From DASWJQ01 sp036397095 (GTDB taxonomy: Bacteria > Chloroflexota > Anaerolineae > Anaerolineales > E44-bin32): a stretch of DNA of 21,683 nt. The stretch lies in assembly GCA_036397095.1 (NCBI GenBank), contig DASWJQ010000129.1, forward strand, positions 1-21,683, written 5' to 3'. The notes under the pieces are model-generated. The model was not told the origin of the DNA. It searched no databases and saw nothing but the letters and a program-made list of their open reading frames with translations. Positions 14,785-21,683 of this stretch are shown piece by piece (the stretch's first letter is position 1; each line of letters begins with the position of its first letter). The position numbers were made by a program, and so were the translations under genes.

Positions 14785-15747
14785 ATGCGTGCAGACCAAC
14801 CGGTCACCATCAGTGTGATCGCTCCAATCTACAACGAGGTCGATTCGATCCCCGAACTGCACCGGCGGGTACGCCAGGTGATGGATGGGTTGGACGAACC
14901 TTGGGAGCTAATCCTGGTCGATGACGGCTCAACCGATGGCTCAACCGACCGCATCCGGCACCTGGCCAAAACCGACTCCCACCTACGCCCGGTGATCTTC
15001 GCCCGCAACTTCGGCCACCAGATCGCCGTCACAGCCGGGCTGGATTACAGCCGCGGCCAGGCGGTGGTGATTATTGATGCCGATCTGCAGGACCCGCCGG
15101 AAATCATCACCGACCTGGTGGCCAAATGGCGCCAGGGCTACGAGGTGGTCTATGCCGTTCGCCGTGACCGCAAGGGGGAGACCTGGTTCAAGCGGGTCAC
15201 CGCCAGTTTGTTCTACCGGTTGATCTACCGGATCACCGACGTCGATATCCCGCTGGATACGGGCGACTTTCGATTGCTCGACCGCCAGGTCGTCGATGCG
15301 CTAGGCCGGATGCGCGAGCGGCATCGTTTCTTGCGGGGCATGTCGTCGTGGGTTGGCTACACCCAGGTCGGGGTCGCCTACGATCGGGACGCCCGTTTCG
15401 CCGGTGAGACCAAATACAACCTGCGCAAAATGACCGGCTTTGCGCTGAATGCCGTCACCAGCTTCTCCTACTTCCCGCTGCAGCTGGCCACCTATTTCGG
15501 CTTTGCCTGTGCCGCTATCAGCGCCATCGCCATCCCGATTGTGATTGTGCTGCGCTTGATGGGCAACCAGGCCTTCTTTGGCCAGGCGACTACGCTGATC
15601 GCGGTGCTCTTCCTCGGGGGTGTGCAATTGATATCGCTGGGCATCCTCGGTGAGTACCTGGGCCGGTTGTACGATGAGGCCAAGGGCCGGCCGCTCTACA
15701 TTGTGCGCCAAGGGCCAACCCATCCGACGGAACGGGAGGAATCATAG
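14785..15747 (+). CDS. Membrane-anchored GT2 glycosyltransferase (DPM1/GtrB-like)
   Basis: A 320-residue family-2 glycosyltransferase. The catalytic GT-A domain covers about residues 8-225: SVIAPIYNEVDSIPEL, LVDDGSTDGSTD, ARNFGHQIAVTAGLDYS, and the metal/nucleotide site IDADLQDPPE with Asp98-x-Asp100. The late motifs DTGDFRLLDR and RFLRGMSSWVGY match the polyprenyl-phosphate glycosyltransferase group. Two membrane helices follow, about 230-255 and 262-290, and a short cytoplasmic tail. Members transfer a hexose or mannose to undecaprenyl or dolichyl phosphate. It lies 18 bases after one PLP gene and 7 bases before another, so it is co-transcribed with purine genes, a surprising neighbour. The ribosome site is weak (GACGGGGTAGCGG). 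Its role in this operon is not evident. Confidence 0.88.
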   Translation: MRADQPVTISVIAPIYNEVDSIPELHRRVRQVMDGLDEPWELILVDDGSTDGSTDRIRHLAKTDSHLRPVIFARNFGHQIAVTAGLDYSRGQAVVIIDADLQDPPEIITDLVAKWRQGYEVVYAVRRDRKGETWFKRVTASLFYRLIYRITDVDIPLDTGDFRLLDRQVVDALGRMRERHRFLRGMSSWVGYTQVGVAYDRDARFAGETKYNLRKMTGFALNAVTSFSYFPLQLATYFGFACAAISAIAIPIVIVLRLMGNQAFFGQATTLIAVLFLGGVQLISLGILGEYLGRLYDEAKGRPLYIVRQGPTHPTEREES

Positions 15748-15754
15748 GTTCTCC

Positions 15755-17218
15755 ATGATTGACCTACACATTGAACAAGAGGGGATGGAGCACGCCATCC
15801 AGCGCACGCGCGAACGCGGCATTATCATCCCGACCTTCGCTCAAATGCGCGACCCAACCAAGGTGCCGGCCGGGACGCGCCAAAAGCTGGCCGGCAAAGG
15901 GCTGTGGGATGTCGATCCAGCCAATTTATTCCGCATCACCTGGAAGAACGAGCCGGTCGAAAAGGGCGGCGGCTTCGGGGAGGTGAACTACCTCGAATTG
16001 CCGCCGTCGCTAACCGGCGTCGAAGCACGCATCATCGCCCTGGTCGGCAAGTGGTTTCCGACGGGCGCCCATAAGGTCGGTGCCGCCTTTGGCTGTTTGG
16101 TGCCGCGGCTGGTGACCGGCCAATTCGACCCGACGCACCATCGCGCTGTTTGGCCGTCGACCGGCAACTACTGCCGCGGTGGGGCCTACGACTCGGCGCT
16201 GCTGGCAACCGAGTCGATTGCCATCCTGCCCGAGGGCATGAGCCAGGAGCGGTTCGATTGGCTGGCCAACATCGCCGGTGAGACGATCAAGACGCCGGGC
16301 AGCGAATCCAACGTCAAGGAGATCTTCGACAAGTGCAAGGAACTGCGCGCCTCCGGCGAGCCGCTCGTCATCTTTAATCAGTTCGACGAGTTCGGTAACT
16401 ACTTGTGGCACTACGACATCACCGGCCACGCCATGGAAGAAGTGCTGGCCAAGGAACTGGGCACGGACGGGGTATTCCGCGGCGTGGTCCTGACGACCGG
16501 CTCGGCTGGGACGATCGGCTGCGGTGACTACCTCAAGCAGCAGTTTCCGGGAAGCAAGGTCGGCGCCGGCGAGGCCTGGCAATGCCCGACCCTGCTCGAG
16601 AACGGGTTTGGCGCCCATCGCATCGAGGGCATTGGCGACAAGCACGTACCCTGGATCCACAACGTCAAGAACACCGACCTGGTGATGGCGCTGGACGACA
16701 ATGTGATTGTCAATCTGGCCCGGCTGTTCAACGAACCAGCCGGCCGCCAGTATCTGACGGGCCAGGGCGTTCCGCCGGCCCTTGTCGACCAGTTGGATCT
16801 GCTGGGCTTTTCTGGCATTGCCAATTTGTCGATGGCCGTCAAGTTCGCCAAGTACTACGAGCTGGGTCCCGACGACGTGGTACTCACCGTGCTGACCGAC
16901 TCGATGGATCTGTACCAGAGCCGGCTCAAGGAGATGCACGAGGAGCATGGCGAGTACACTGAGGTCGATGCCTCCGCCGATTTCGCCCGCTACCTGCTCG
17001 GCCTGACGACCGACCATATGCTCGAGCTGCGCTACGCCGATAGGCGCCGGGTGCACAACCTGAAGTACTTCACCTGGGTCGAACAGCAGGGCAAAACCTA
17101 CGAAGAGATCGTCGACCAATGGTCGGCGCCGAACTACTGGACCGACATCCAGGGGCAGATCGACGAAATCGACGCGTTGATAACTGGCTTTAACCAGCGG
17201 GTTGGACTGGAAACGTAG
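15755..17218 (+). CDS. TrpB/CysK-like PLP-dependent enzyme of unknown substrate
   Basis: A 487-residue fold-type-II PLP enzyme. PTGAHKVGAAFG, with Lys107 as the expected Schiff-base lysine, matches the AHK motif of tryptophan synthase beta better than the SxKxR motif of cysteine synthases. The motif STGNYCRGGAYDS follows, then a glycine loop TTGSAGTIGCGDYL for the cofactor phosphate. The N-terminal 45 residues and the C-terminal 100 residues (LTTDHMLELRYADRRRV) exceed the normal CysK length. There is no TrpA or Trp gene nearby. It ends the gene set that includes the deaminases, carbamoyltransferases and importer, so it probably deaminates a purine-derived amino acid; that is inference. The ATG at 15755 is preferred; earlier in-frame ATGs lie inside the glycosyltransferase gene. 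The ribosome site (GGGAGGA at 15735-15741) is 13 bases upstream, rather far. Confidence 0.8.
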   Translation: MIDLHIEQEGMEHAIQRTRERGIIIPTFAQMRDPTKVPAGTRQKLAGKGLWDVDPANLFRITWKNEPVEKGGGFGEVNYLELPPSLTGVEARIIALVGKWFPTGAHKVGAAFGCLVPRLVTGQFDPTHHRAVWPSTGNYCRGGAYDSALLATESIAILPEGMSQERFDWLANIAGETIKTPGSESNVKEIFDKCKELRASGEPLVIFNQFDEFGNYLWHYDITGHAMEEVLAKELGTDGVFRGVVLTTGSAGTIGCGDYLKQQFPGSKVGAGEAWQCPTLLENGFGAHRIEGIGDKHVPWIHNVKNTDLVMALDDNVIVNLARLFNEPAGRQYLTGQGVPPALVDQLDLLGFSGIANLSMAVKFAKYYELGPDDVVLTVLTDSMDLYQSRLKEMHEEHGEYTEVDASADFARYLLGLTTDHMLELRYADRRRVHNLKYFTWVEQQGKTYEEIVDQWSAPNYWTDIQGQIDEIDALITGFNQRVGLET

Positions 17219-17224
17219 GAACCT

Positions 17225-17242
17225 ACCGGCCGAAGAGCCGGT
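17225..17242 (+). other. Small intercistronic hairpin after the TrpB-like gene
   Basis: ACCGGC (17225-17230) pairs with GCCGGT (17237-17242) around the loop CGAAGA. No T-run follows. It lies 7 bases after the stop codon at the end of the purine gene block, and could mark a partial stop or an mRNA 3' end before the next gene. Confidence 0.35.
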
Positions 17243-17259
17243 TCGTCAGGGGGTGCAGC

Positions 17260-17724
17260 ATGCAGGGGGTTCAGGCTGCAGATTTGGTCCTGGTCGCGAT
17301 TGTCACGTCGCCCAAGGACCTCGAAATCGCACGCTTGCTGGGCTGGTACCGCATTCCGTTGGAATCGGCGCCGAAGACCATCCGAGTGGATTGGTTGGCG
17401 TTCTATTTGACGGCGGCTTTTGGCCAAGAGCGCTGGTCGGTTCGGTACGTTGCCCCAGTGCGCGGCCATGAGCTGGTGCGGCGGGTTGACTTGCTGCATA
17501 AGGAGCCGGATCACCCGCGGGCCGAAGCGCCCTACTACAAGCTTCAATTGGGCGAATTGAGGCGTTTGCCACAACCGATCGCGGCCAGGGGATGGCGCCG
17601 GCTGACGTTTCTGTACACGACCGGCGAGCGCCTGCTGTCGGCCCGTCGCTTAAAGGACCTGACAATCTCGACGCCGGCGGAGCAGCGTCAGTTATGGCGC
17701 ATCATCCGCGAGCGGTCAGCTTGA
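17260..17724 (+). CDS. Small conserved-looking protein of unknown function
   Basis: A 154-residue basic protein that I cannot assign to a characterised family. The motifs AIVTSPKDLEIARLLGWYRIPL (12-33), VDWLAFYLTAAFG, RYVAPVRGHELVRR, PDHPRAEAPYYKLQLG and TFLYTTGERLLSA have strong local composition and no low-complexity stretches, so it is probably a real, conserved soluble protein. There is no signal peptide or membrane helix. AGGGGG at 17247-17252 lies 7 bases before the ATG. It follows the TrpB-like gene by 41 bases with a hairpin between them, so it may be the end of that transcript or a separate gene. Its stop is close to the promoter at 17740. The pattern of several Trp, Tyr, His and Arg residues suggests a nucleic-acid-binding or nuclease-like role, but this is only a guess. 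Confidence 0.6.
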   Translation: MQGVQAADLVLVAIVTSPKDLEIARLLGWYRIPLESAPKTIRVDWLAFYLTAAFGQERWSVRYVAPVRGHELVRRVDLLHKEPDHPRAEAPYYKLQLGELRRLPQPIAARGWRRLTFLYTTGERLLSARRLKDLTISTPAEQRQLWRIIRERSA

Positions 17725-17739
17725 TGGTAGGCAAGGAAC

Positions 17740-17768
17740 TCGACAACGGGCTAGGCTGACTGTAAGAT
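17740..17768 (+). promoter_or_regulatory. Sigma70-type promoter for the DUF2207 module
   Basis: TCGACA (17740-17745, five of six consensus bases) and TAAGAT (17763-17768, four of six) are separated by 17 bases. The predicted start near 17775 leaves a leader of about 40 bases that contains AGAGGAG just before the ATG at 17816. The position right after the stop of the previous gene supports a separate transcript for the two membrane proteins. Confidence 0.5.
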
Positions 17769-17815
17769 TCGCCGCGTTGGGGTGACGATCGGCCCCGCCC
17801 AACAGAGGAGTAGCA

Positions 17816-19708
17816 ATGCGCCGTCTTCGATGGATGTTGGCACTGGTGCTTGCCGTCAGCCTGCTGACGATGGTCGCACCGGCCCAAGCCCAGTCAAAGA
17901 CCCTGGTCTGGGAACGCTACGATGTCTTCCTGAATGTTCTGCCCAACGGTGACCTGCGGGTGACCGAGCGCCAGACGATCAACTTCACCTCGGGCGTCTT
18001 CACCTTTGGTTTTGCCATCATCCCGCTCGAAAAAATGGAGTCGATCACCGACATCAACATCAGCGAGCCGAATGGCCCGGTCTACACCGAGGTCGGATAT
18101 GGCATCGATCCGCGCTCTTTCTACGTCAATGAAGTCGGCGATGAGTTGGAGGTCTATTGGTACTTCCCGCCGGCGGTCAATGAAACCCGCACGTTCGATC
18201 TGTCCTACACGGTGCGCGGCGCGGTCCGAATCTACGAATCCGGCGACAAGCTGCAGTGGATCGCCATCGACGGGGAGCGGGACTTCCCCATTTTGAACGC
18301 CAGTGTGCAGGTGACGATTCCGGAGGGCGCCAGCTTCCAGGACATTGACTCGGCAGGTGTGCGCGCCGATTGGGAGCAATTGGATTCGGGGCGCAGCGTG
18401 CGCTACGTTGCCCAAGGATCGATGGGACCGTCCGATGTCATGGAAATCGGGGTCGAGTTCACGCACGGGGTGCTGCCGTCGAATGTGCCGGCCTGGCAGG
18501 CGGCGGTCGATGAGCAGGAAACCTACGACTTGAATGTGCGCCCCATCCTCAATCTGGGTGTGGGGGCGGTGGCGGCCATCATCGCTATTGGCGGACCACT
18601 GCTGGTGTACCTGATGTGGTATCTGCGGGGCCGAGATCCGGCGATCGGGCCCGTTCCCGACTACGTCGAGGTTCCGCCGGATGACATGCCGCCCGGGCTG
18701 CTCGGTAGCCTGATCGACGAGCAAGCCGATATGCAGGATGTGGTGGCGACAATCGTCGATCTGGCCAGGCGCGGCTACCTGCGTATTGAAGAGAAGGAAG
18801 GGAAGGGCTTCTTCGGCCTGGGCTCGACCGACTTCACCTTCGTGCGCACCGACAAGGACGACGCCGATTTGCGCAAGTATGAGCGCAAGGTGATCCAGGG
18901 CATCTTCACCGGCAGCCGGACCGAGCGCAAGCTGTCGGCCCTGCGCAACAAGTTCTACACCAAGCTTCCCGGCATCCAGGAAGCCCTGTATGAGGAACTG
19001 GTCAGCAGCGGCTTGTTCAAGCGCCGGCCCGATCGGACGCGGGCGACCTGGTCCGGCTTCGGCGTGGTGGCCCTGGTCGGCGCCATCATCGTCGGCGTGC
19101 TGACCGTGCCGCTGTCCACCTACGCCGGTCTTATCCCCTGCCTGGCGGTTGCCTTGGGCCTGGGGGCAATTTCGATGCTGATGGTTGGCCGCTACATGCC
19201 GGCCAAGACTCTCCAGGGCGCCGAGGCCACCGCCAAGTGGAATGCTTTCCGAAACTACTTGCGGCGCATCGAACACCTGCAAGATCTGGAGCAGGCCGCC
19301 AACCTTTTCGAGCCTTACTTGCCCTATGCCATCGCCTTTGGCATGAACCAGTCGTGGGTCAACAAGTTCGCCCGGCTGAGCGAGGCGCCGGCCCCAGGCT
19401 GGTACGTGCCCTACCCGCGTCACTATAGTGATTCCGGCGACGTAGGTGGGGGTGGTGGCGGATTGGCCCGCAGCATGCCGATGGGATCCGGCGGGCGCAG
19501 CGGCGGCCTGCAGGGCATGTCGGACAGTCTGGGCGGTGGGCTGCAATCGATGAGCGATGGACTGTCCACCATGCTCAACAGCGCCGGCCGTGTGCTGGGT
19601 TCGGCGCCATCGTCATCTGGCAGCAGTGGCGGCGGGGGCGGCGGGTTCTCCGGCGGCGGCTTCAGCGGTGGTGGCGGCGGGGGCGGCGGGGGCCGCGGCT
19701 TCGGCTAG
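17816..19708 (+). CDS. DUF2207-domain membrane protein with Gly-rich C-terminus
   Basis: A 630-residue exported membrane protein. Residues 1-26 are a signal peptide (MRRLRWMLALVLAVSLLTMV, cut probably after AQA at 24-26). Residues about 28-235 are the DUF2207 extracellular beta-rich domain (RYDVFLNVLPNGDLRVTERQ, with WYFPPAVNETRTFDLSYTV further on). A membrane helix lies near 246-267, followed by a cytoplasmic region with a winged-helix-like segment (VVATIVDLARRGYLRI, then RKYERKV). Two further helices lie near 414-434 and 438-458, and a cytoplasmic tail reaches 540. Residues about 545-630 are Gly/Ser-rich and end in a long GGG run with FSGGG repeats. DUF2207 proteins are widespread and of unknown function. 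It starts its own module, with a promoter 50 bases upstream, and the small gene at 19745 probably works with it. Confidence 0.88.
   Translation: MRRLRWMLALVLAVSLLTMVAPAQAQSKTLVWERYDVFLNVLPNGDLRVTERQTINFTSGVFTFGFAIIPLEKMESITDINISEPNGPVYTEVGYGIDPRSFYVNEVGDELEVYWYFPPAVNETRTFDLSYTVRGAVRIYESGDKLQWIAIDGERDFPILNASVQVTIPEGASFQDIDSAGVRADWEQLDSGRSVRYVAQGSMGPSDVMEIGVEFTHGVLPSNVPAWQAAVDEQETYDLNVRPILNLGVGAVAAIIAIGGPLLVYLMWYLRGRDPAIGPVPDYVEVPPDDMPPGLLGSLIDEQADMQDVVATIVDLARRGYLRIEEKEGKGFFGLGSTDFTFVRTDKDDADLRKYERKVIQGIFTGSRTERKLSALRNKFYTKLPGIQEALYEELVSSGLFKRRPDRTRATWSGFGVVALVGAIIVGVLTVPLSTYAGLIPCLAVALGLGAISMLMVGRYMPAKTLQGAEATAKWNAFRNYLRRIEHLQDLEQAANLFEPYLPYAIAFGMNQSWVNKFARLSEAPAPGWYVPYPRHYSDSGDVGGGGGGLARSMPMGSGGRSGGLQGMSDSLGGGLQSMSDGLSTMLNSAGRVLGSAPSSSGSSGGGGGGFSGGGFSGGGGGGGGGRGFG
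19620..19707 (+). repeat. Glycine-codon low-complexity tract
   Basis: The end of the DUF2207 gene consists mostly of GGC, GGG and GGT codons giving GGGGGGFSGGGFSGGGGG-like repeats. It is a coding feature shared by many DUF2207-type proteins, not a separate element, but it can cause assembly or length variation. Confidence 0.75.
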
Positions 19709-19744
19709 AGCCGGCACTCAACTACAACAGGGAGGCAAGAACCT

Positions 19745-20263
19745 GTGAGAAGCGGACGATTGGTCGGACTGCTCCTGATCGGCGGCAGCATCTTGGTGCT
19801 GATTGTGGGCGGCGCCTGGCTCGTTGGAGGCATCAGCGAAGGCACGATGCGCACGACGGGTGCCTTGCTGGGCGGTGCCTTGTTGGTCATCATCCTGCTG
19901 CCGATGTTTGGCGGCGGTCTGTTCCTGCTGGTGCGCAGCGGCCGTGAGGCCGTCGAAGAAGCCGAGCGGGACGAGCTGCGCAAGATCCTGGATATGGTCA
20001 AGAGCCGCGGCCAGCTGCCGATCAGTGATCTGGCGATTGAGCTTGGTGCCAACCAGCGTGAAGTCCAGGACAAAATTCATGCGCTCGTCGGCATGGGGAT
20101 CTTCTCGGGTTACATCAACTGGGAGGAAGGTGTTCTATATTCCCAGGATGCCGCCGGCCTGCGCGATCTGGAGCGCTGCAAGTACTGCGGCGGTGAGCTC
20201 AAACTGGCGGGCAAGGGCGTGGTCACGTGCCCTTACTGCGGGACCGAGTACTTTCTCAGTTAG
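19745..20263 (+). CDS. Small membrane protein with winged-helix-like region and C-terminal zinc ribbon
   Basis: A 172-residue protein starting with GTG at 19745, 9 bases after GGGAGG (19730-19735). Two membrane helices occupy about residues 6-29 and 37-63. A charged helix (REAVEEAERDELRKILDMVK) leads to residues 70-130, which resemble a winged helix or PCI-like fold (LPISDLAIELGANQREVQDKIHALVGMGIFSGYINW). The C-terminus carries a zinc ribbon, CKYCGGEL then CPYCGTEYF, with Cys145, Cys148, Cys162 and Cys165. This architecture is seen in poorly studied membrane proteins found next to DUF2207 genes. It is read in the same transcript as the DUF2207 gene, 37 bases downstream. The function is unknown. 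Confidence 0.75.
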   Translation: MRSGRLVGLLLIGGSILVLIVGGAWLVGGISEGTMRTTGALLGGALLVIILLPMFGGGLFLLVRSGREAVEEAERDELRKILDMVKSRGQLPISDLAIELGANQREVQDKIHALVGMGIFSGYINWEEGVLYSQDAAGLRDLERCKYCGGELKLAGKGVVTCPYCGTEYFLS

Positions 20264-20296
20264 CGTGCCGGGTGGTCCCATGAATTGCGTGGATCA

Positions 20297-20331
20297 GCGG
20301 CTTGCTGCCGGACCGGCGGCGGGCCGCTTTT
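20297..20331 (+). terminator. Strong intrinsic terminator after the DUF2207 module
   Basis: Bases 20297-20311 pair with 20313-20327 in a 15-position stem without mismatches, including three G-T pairs, around the single base 20312 (in practice the innermost pairs open to form a loop). TTTT follows at 20328-20331. The fit to a Rho-independent terminator is good apart from the short T-run. It sits 35 bases before the hydantoinase start, so that gene either has read-through transcription or an unseen promoter. Confidence 0.7.
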
Positions 20332-20365
20332 CATCCTCCTACCGCTCGGACAACGGGATGCGCAG

Positions 20366-21683
20366 ATGGCTCGATTGTTGATACGCGGTGGTCTGCTGGT
20401 TGCGGCCGACGGCAGCCAACGCGGCGACATCTTGGTCGAGGGTGAGCGGATCACCGCCGTCGGCCCGGACCTGGCGGCCGACGGCGCCGAGGTGATCGAT
20501 GCCAGCGGCCGCCTGGTGATGCCTGGCGGGATCGACCCGCACGTCCACCTCAACCTGCCGATGTTCGACACGGTTTCGTCGGATGATCACTACACGGGAT
20601 TGAAGGCGGCCGCTTTTGGCGGCACAACGACGGCCATCGACTTCGTGCCGCAGGCGCCGGGTGGTTCGCTCTTGGCCGCCATCGACGACTGGCACCAGCG
20701 GGCCGACTTGCTGGCGGCTGTCGACTTCGGCTTCCATATGAACGTGACCAGTCTCACCCCGCAAACACTGGCCGAGATCCCAGCCTTGGTCAAGCAGGGT
20801 GTTACGAGCGTCAAGGTATTCACCGCCTACAACGGCCGGCTGCGGCTGCAGGACGGCGAGATCTACCAGGTGATGAGGGCCGCCGGCGCGGCAGGGCTGA
20901 CGACGCTGCTGCATGCCGAAAATGGGGACGTCATCGACCTGCTGACCGCCGAGGCACTGGCGGCGGGCCATACCGAACCGATCTGGCACGCCCGCACCAG
21001 GCCGGCCTGGGGGGCGGTCGAAGCCGTCTTGCGTGCTATCGCCCTGGCCGAGCAGGCCGACGCCAATCTGTACGTTGTCCACCTGAACACGGCCGGCGGT
21101 CTGGACCAAATCCGCTATGGCCGGCAGCGGGGCGCCGCCGTAGTCGCCGAAACATGTCCCCAGTATCTGTTCTTTACCGAGGATCAATTGGCGCGGCCCG
21201 ACGCTGCTCGCTGGATCTGCTCGCCGCCTCTGCGCACGGCCGCCGACAACCGAGCCCTGTGGCAAGGGCTGGAAGACGGCAGCATCGAGGTTTTCTCGAC
21301 CGATCATTGCCCGTTCTTCTATGATGGGACGCAACCGATCCAGTACGAGGGGCAACCGGTGGCCATTGCGGGCAAGGAATTGGGTGCCGGCGATTTCACC
21401 AGGATCCCCAACGGCTTGCCGGGGATCGGCGATCGCATGCTGTTGCTCTGGTCATATGGTGTGGCCCAGGGGCGCATTACGCCCGAACGCTTTGTGGCTT
21501 TGGCCAGCACCAACGCCGCCAAGATTTTCGGTCTGTACCCGCGCAAGGGTGCCCTTCTTCCGGGATCGGACGCCGACCTAGTGATCTGGGACCCTGATCG
21601 GCGCTGGGTGCACGGAGTGGCTCACTCGCATCACAGGACCGATCACAACCTGTACGAGGGTTGGGAGATGATTGGCCAACCCG
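20366..21683 (+). CDS. hyuA: D-hydantoinase / dihydropyrimidinase (HyuA-type), 3' end outside window
   Basis: An open frame running off the window end, 439 codons present. It is a cyclic-amide hydrolase of the amidohydrolase TIM-barrel family that opens hydantoin or dihydropyrimidine-type rings. The expected metal centre is complete: His59 and His61 in GIDPHVHL, carboxylated Lys150 in SVKVFTAYNG, His183 in LLHAENGD, His239 in VVHLNTAGG, and Asp313 in STDHCPF. These numbers match the usual hydantoinase positions closely. In anaerobic purine clusters a HyuA-type hydrolase opens a ring of the urate breakdown products; next to the purine genes here, the same role is likely. The ATG at 20366 has only a weak ribosome site (GGGA at 20355-20358). 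About 20 or more C-terminal residues are missing. Confidence 0.93.
   Translation, partial: MARLLIRGGLLVAADGSQRGDILVEGERITAVGPDLAADGAEVIDASGRLVMPGGIDPHVHLNLPMFDTVSSDDHYTGLKAAAFGGTTTAIDFVPQAPGGSLLAAIDDWHQRADLLAAVDFGFHMNVTSLTPQTLAEIPALVKQGVTSVKVFTAYNGRLRLQDGEIYQVMRAAGAAGLTTLLHAENGDVIDLLTAEALAAGHTEPIWHARTRPAWGAVEAVLRAIALAEQADANLYVVHLNTAGGLDQIRYGRQRGAAVVAETCPQYLFFTEDQLARPDAARWICSPPLRTAADNRALWQGLEDGSIEVFSTDHCPFFYDGTQPIQYEGQPVAIAGKELGAGDFTRIPNGLPGIGDRMLLLWSYGVAQGRITPERFVALASTNAAKIFGLYPRKGALLPGSDADLVIWDPDRRWVHGVAHSHHRTDHNLYEGWEMIGQP

Noticed and set aside
14936..14957. Short direct repeat (GGCTCAACCGA twice) in the glycosyltransferase gene
   Set aside because: It encodes the normal DDGSTDGSTD motif of GT2 enzymes.
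15650..15754. Longer start for the TrpB-like gene
   Set aside because: It would overlap the end of the glycosyltransferase gene by about 98 bases with non-homologous-looking residues; the ATG at 15755 begins a sensible sequence.
17894..19546. 550-codon open frame on the minus strand opposite the DUF2207 gene
   Set aside because: Antisense shadow with His/Gln/Arg-rich composition and no recognisable domain; the plus strand has signal peptide, helices and a promoter.
19620..19707. Gly-rich GGC/GGT tract as a separate repeat element
   Set aside because: It lies in frame in the DUF2207 gene and such tails are common in the family; listed only as low complexity.
1..21683. CRISPR array, tRNA or rRNA gene, transposase
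   Set aside because: No regularly spaced repeats, no cloverleaf-like segments and no transposase-like protein were seen on either strand.

Overview
The window is GC-rich bacterial DNA with almost every gene on the + strand and very tight packing (ATGA overlaps, TAA directly followed by ATG). Protein character (Gly-rich DUF2207 protein, BMP-type purine/nucleoside transporter, PD40 propeller remnant) suggests Chloroflexota, perhaps an Anaerolineae-like lineage. That placement is an impression from the proteins, not a computed assignment. No rRNA, tRNA, CRISPR array or transposase gene was seen.

Layout. 1-302: the end of a TolB/PD40-type propeller protein. 338-1213: folD. 1248-1288: a near-consensus sigma70-type promoter with a perfect 13-bp palindrome touching its -35 box. 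1314-17218: a long purine-use gene set, in order an 8-oxoguanine deaminase-type amidohydrolase, adenine deaminase, a GntR/HutC regulator, an aspartate-carbamoyltransferase-like enzyme, a MITE-like inverted repeat (about 6291-6434), a YgeW-type (knotted) carbamoyltransferase, carbamate kinase, a four-gene BMP-type ABC importer, a zinc-ribbon threonine-synthase-like PLP enzyme, a DPM1/GtrB-like glycosyltransferase, and a TrpB/CysK-like PLP enzyme. 17260-17724: a small conserved-looking protein of unknown function. 17740-20331: a separate-looking module with its own promoter, a DUF2207 membrane protein, a membrane zinc-ribbon protein and a strong terminator. 20366-end: a D-hydantoinase/dihydropyrimidinase (HyuA type) cut by the window edge.

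How it may work together. The importer would bring in nucleosides or purine bases. The two deaminases would convert adenine to hypoxanthine and (8-oxo)guanine to urate or xanthine. A cyclic-amide hydrolase opens rings. Two different carbamoyltransferases, run in the phosphorolytic direction, would pass carbamoyl phosphate to carbamate kinase, giving ATP, CO2 and ammonia. Two fold-type-II PLP enzymes could deaminate the remaining carbon skeleton. The combination recalls the ygeW/ygeX/ygeY/ygfK/ssnA/hyuA anaerobic purine and urate clusters of gut bacteria. Here the ygeX lyase is not seen, two unlike PLP enzymes stand in its place, and a second carbamoyltransferase is present whose aspartate-binding motif looks altered. 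This is the best candidate for an undescribed pathway variant in the window. The exact substrates are inference.
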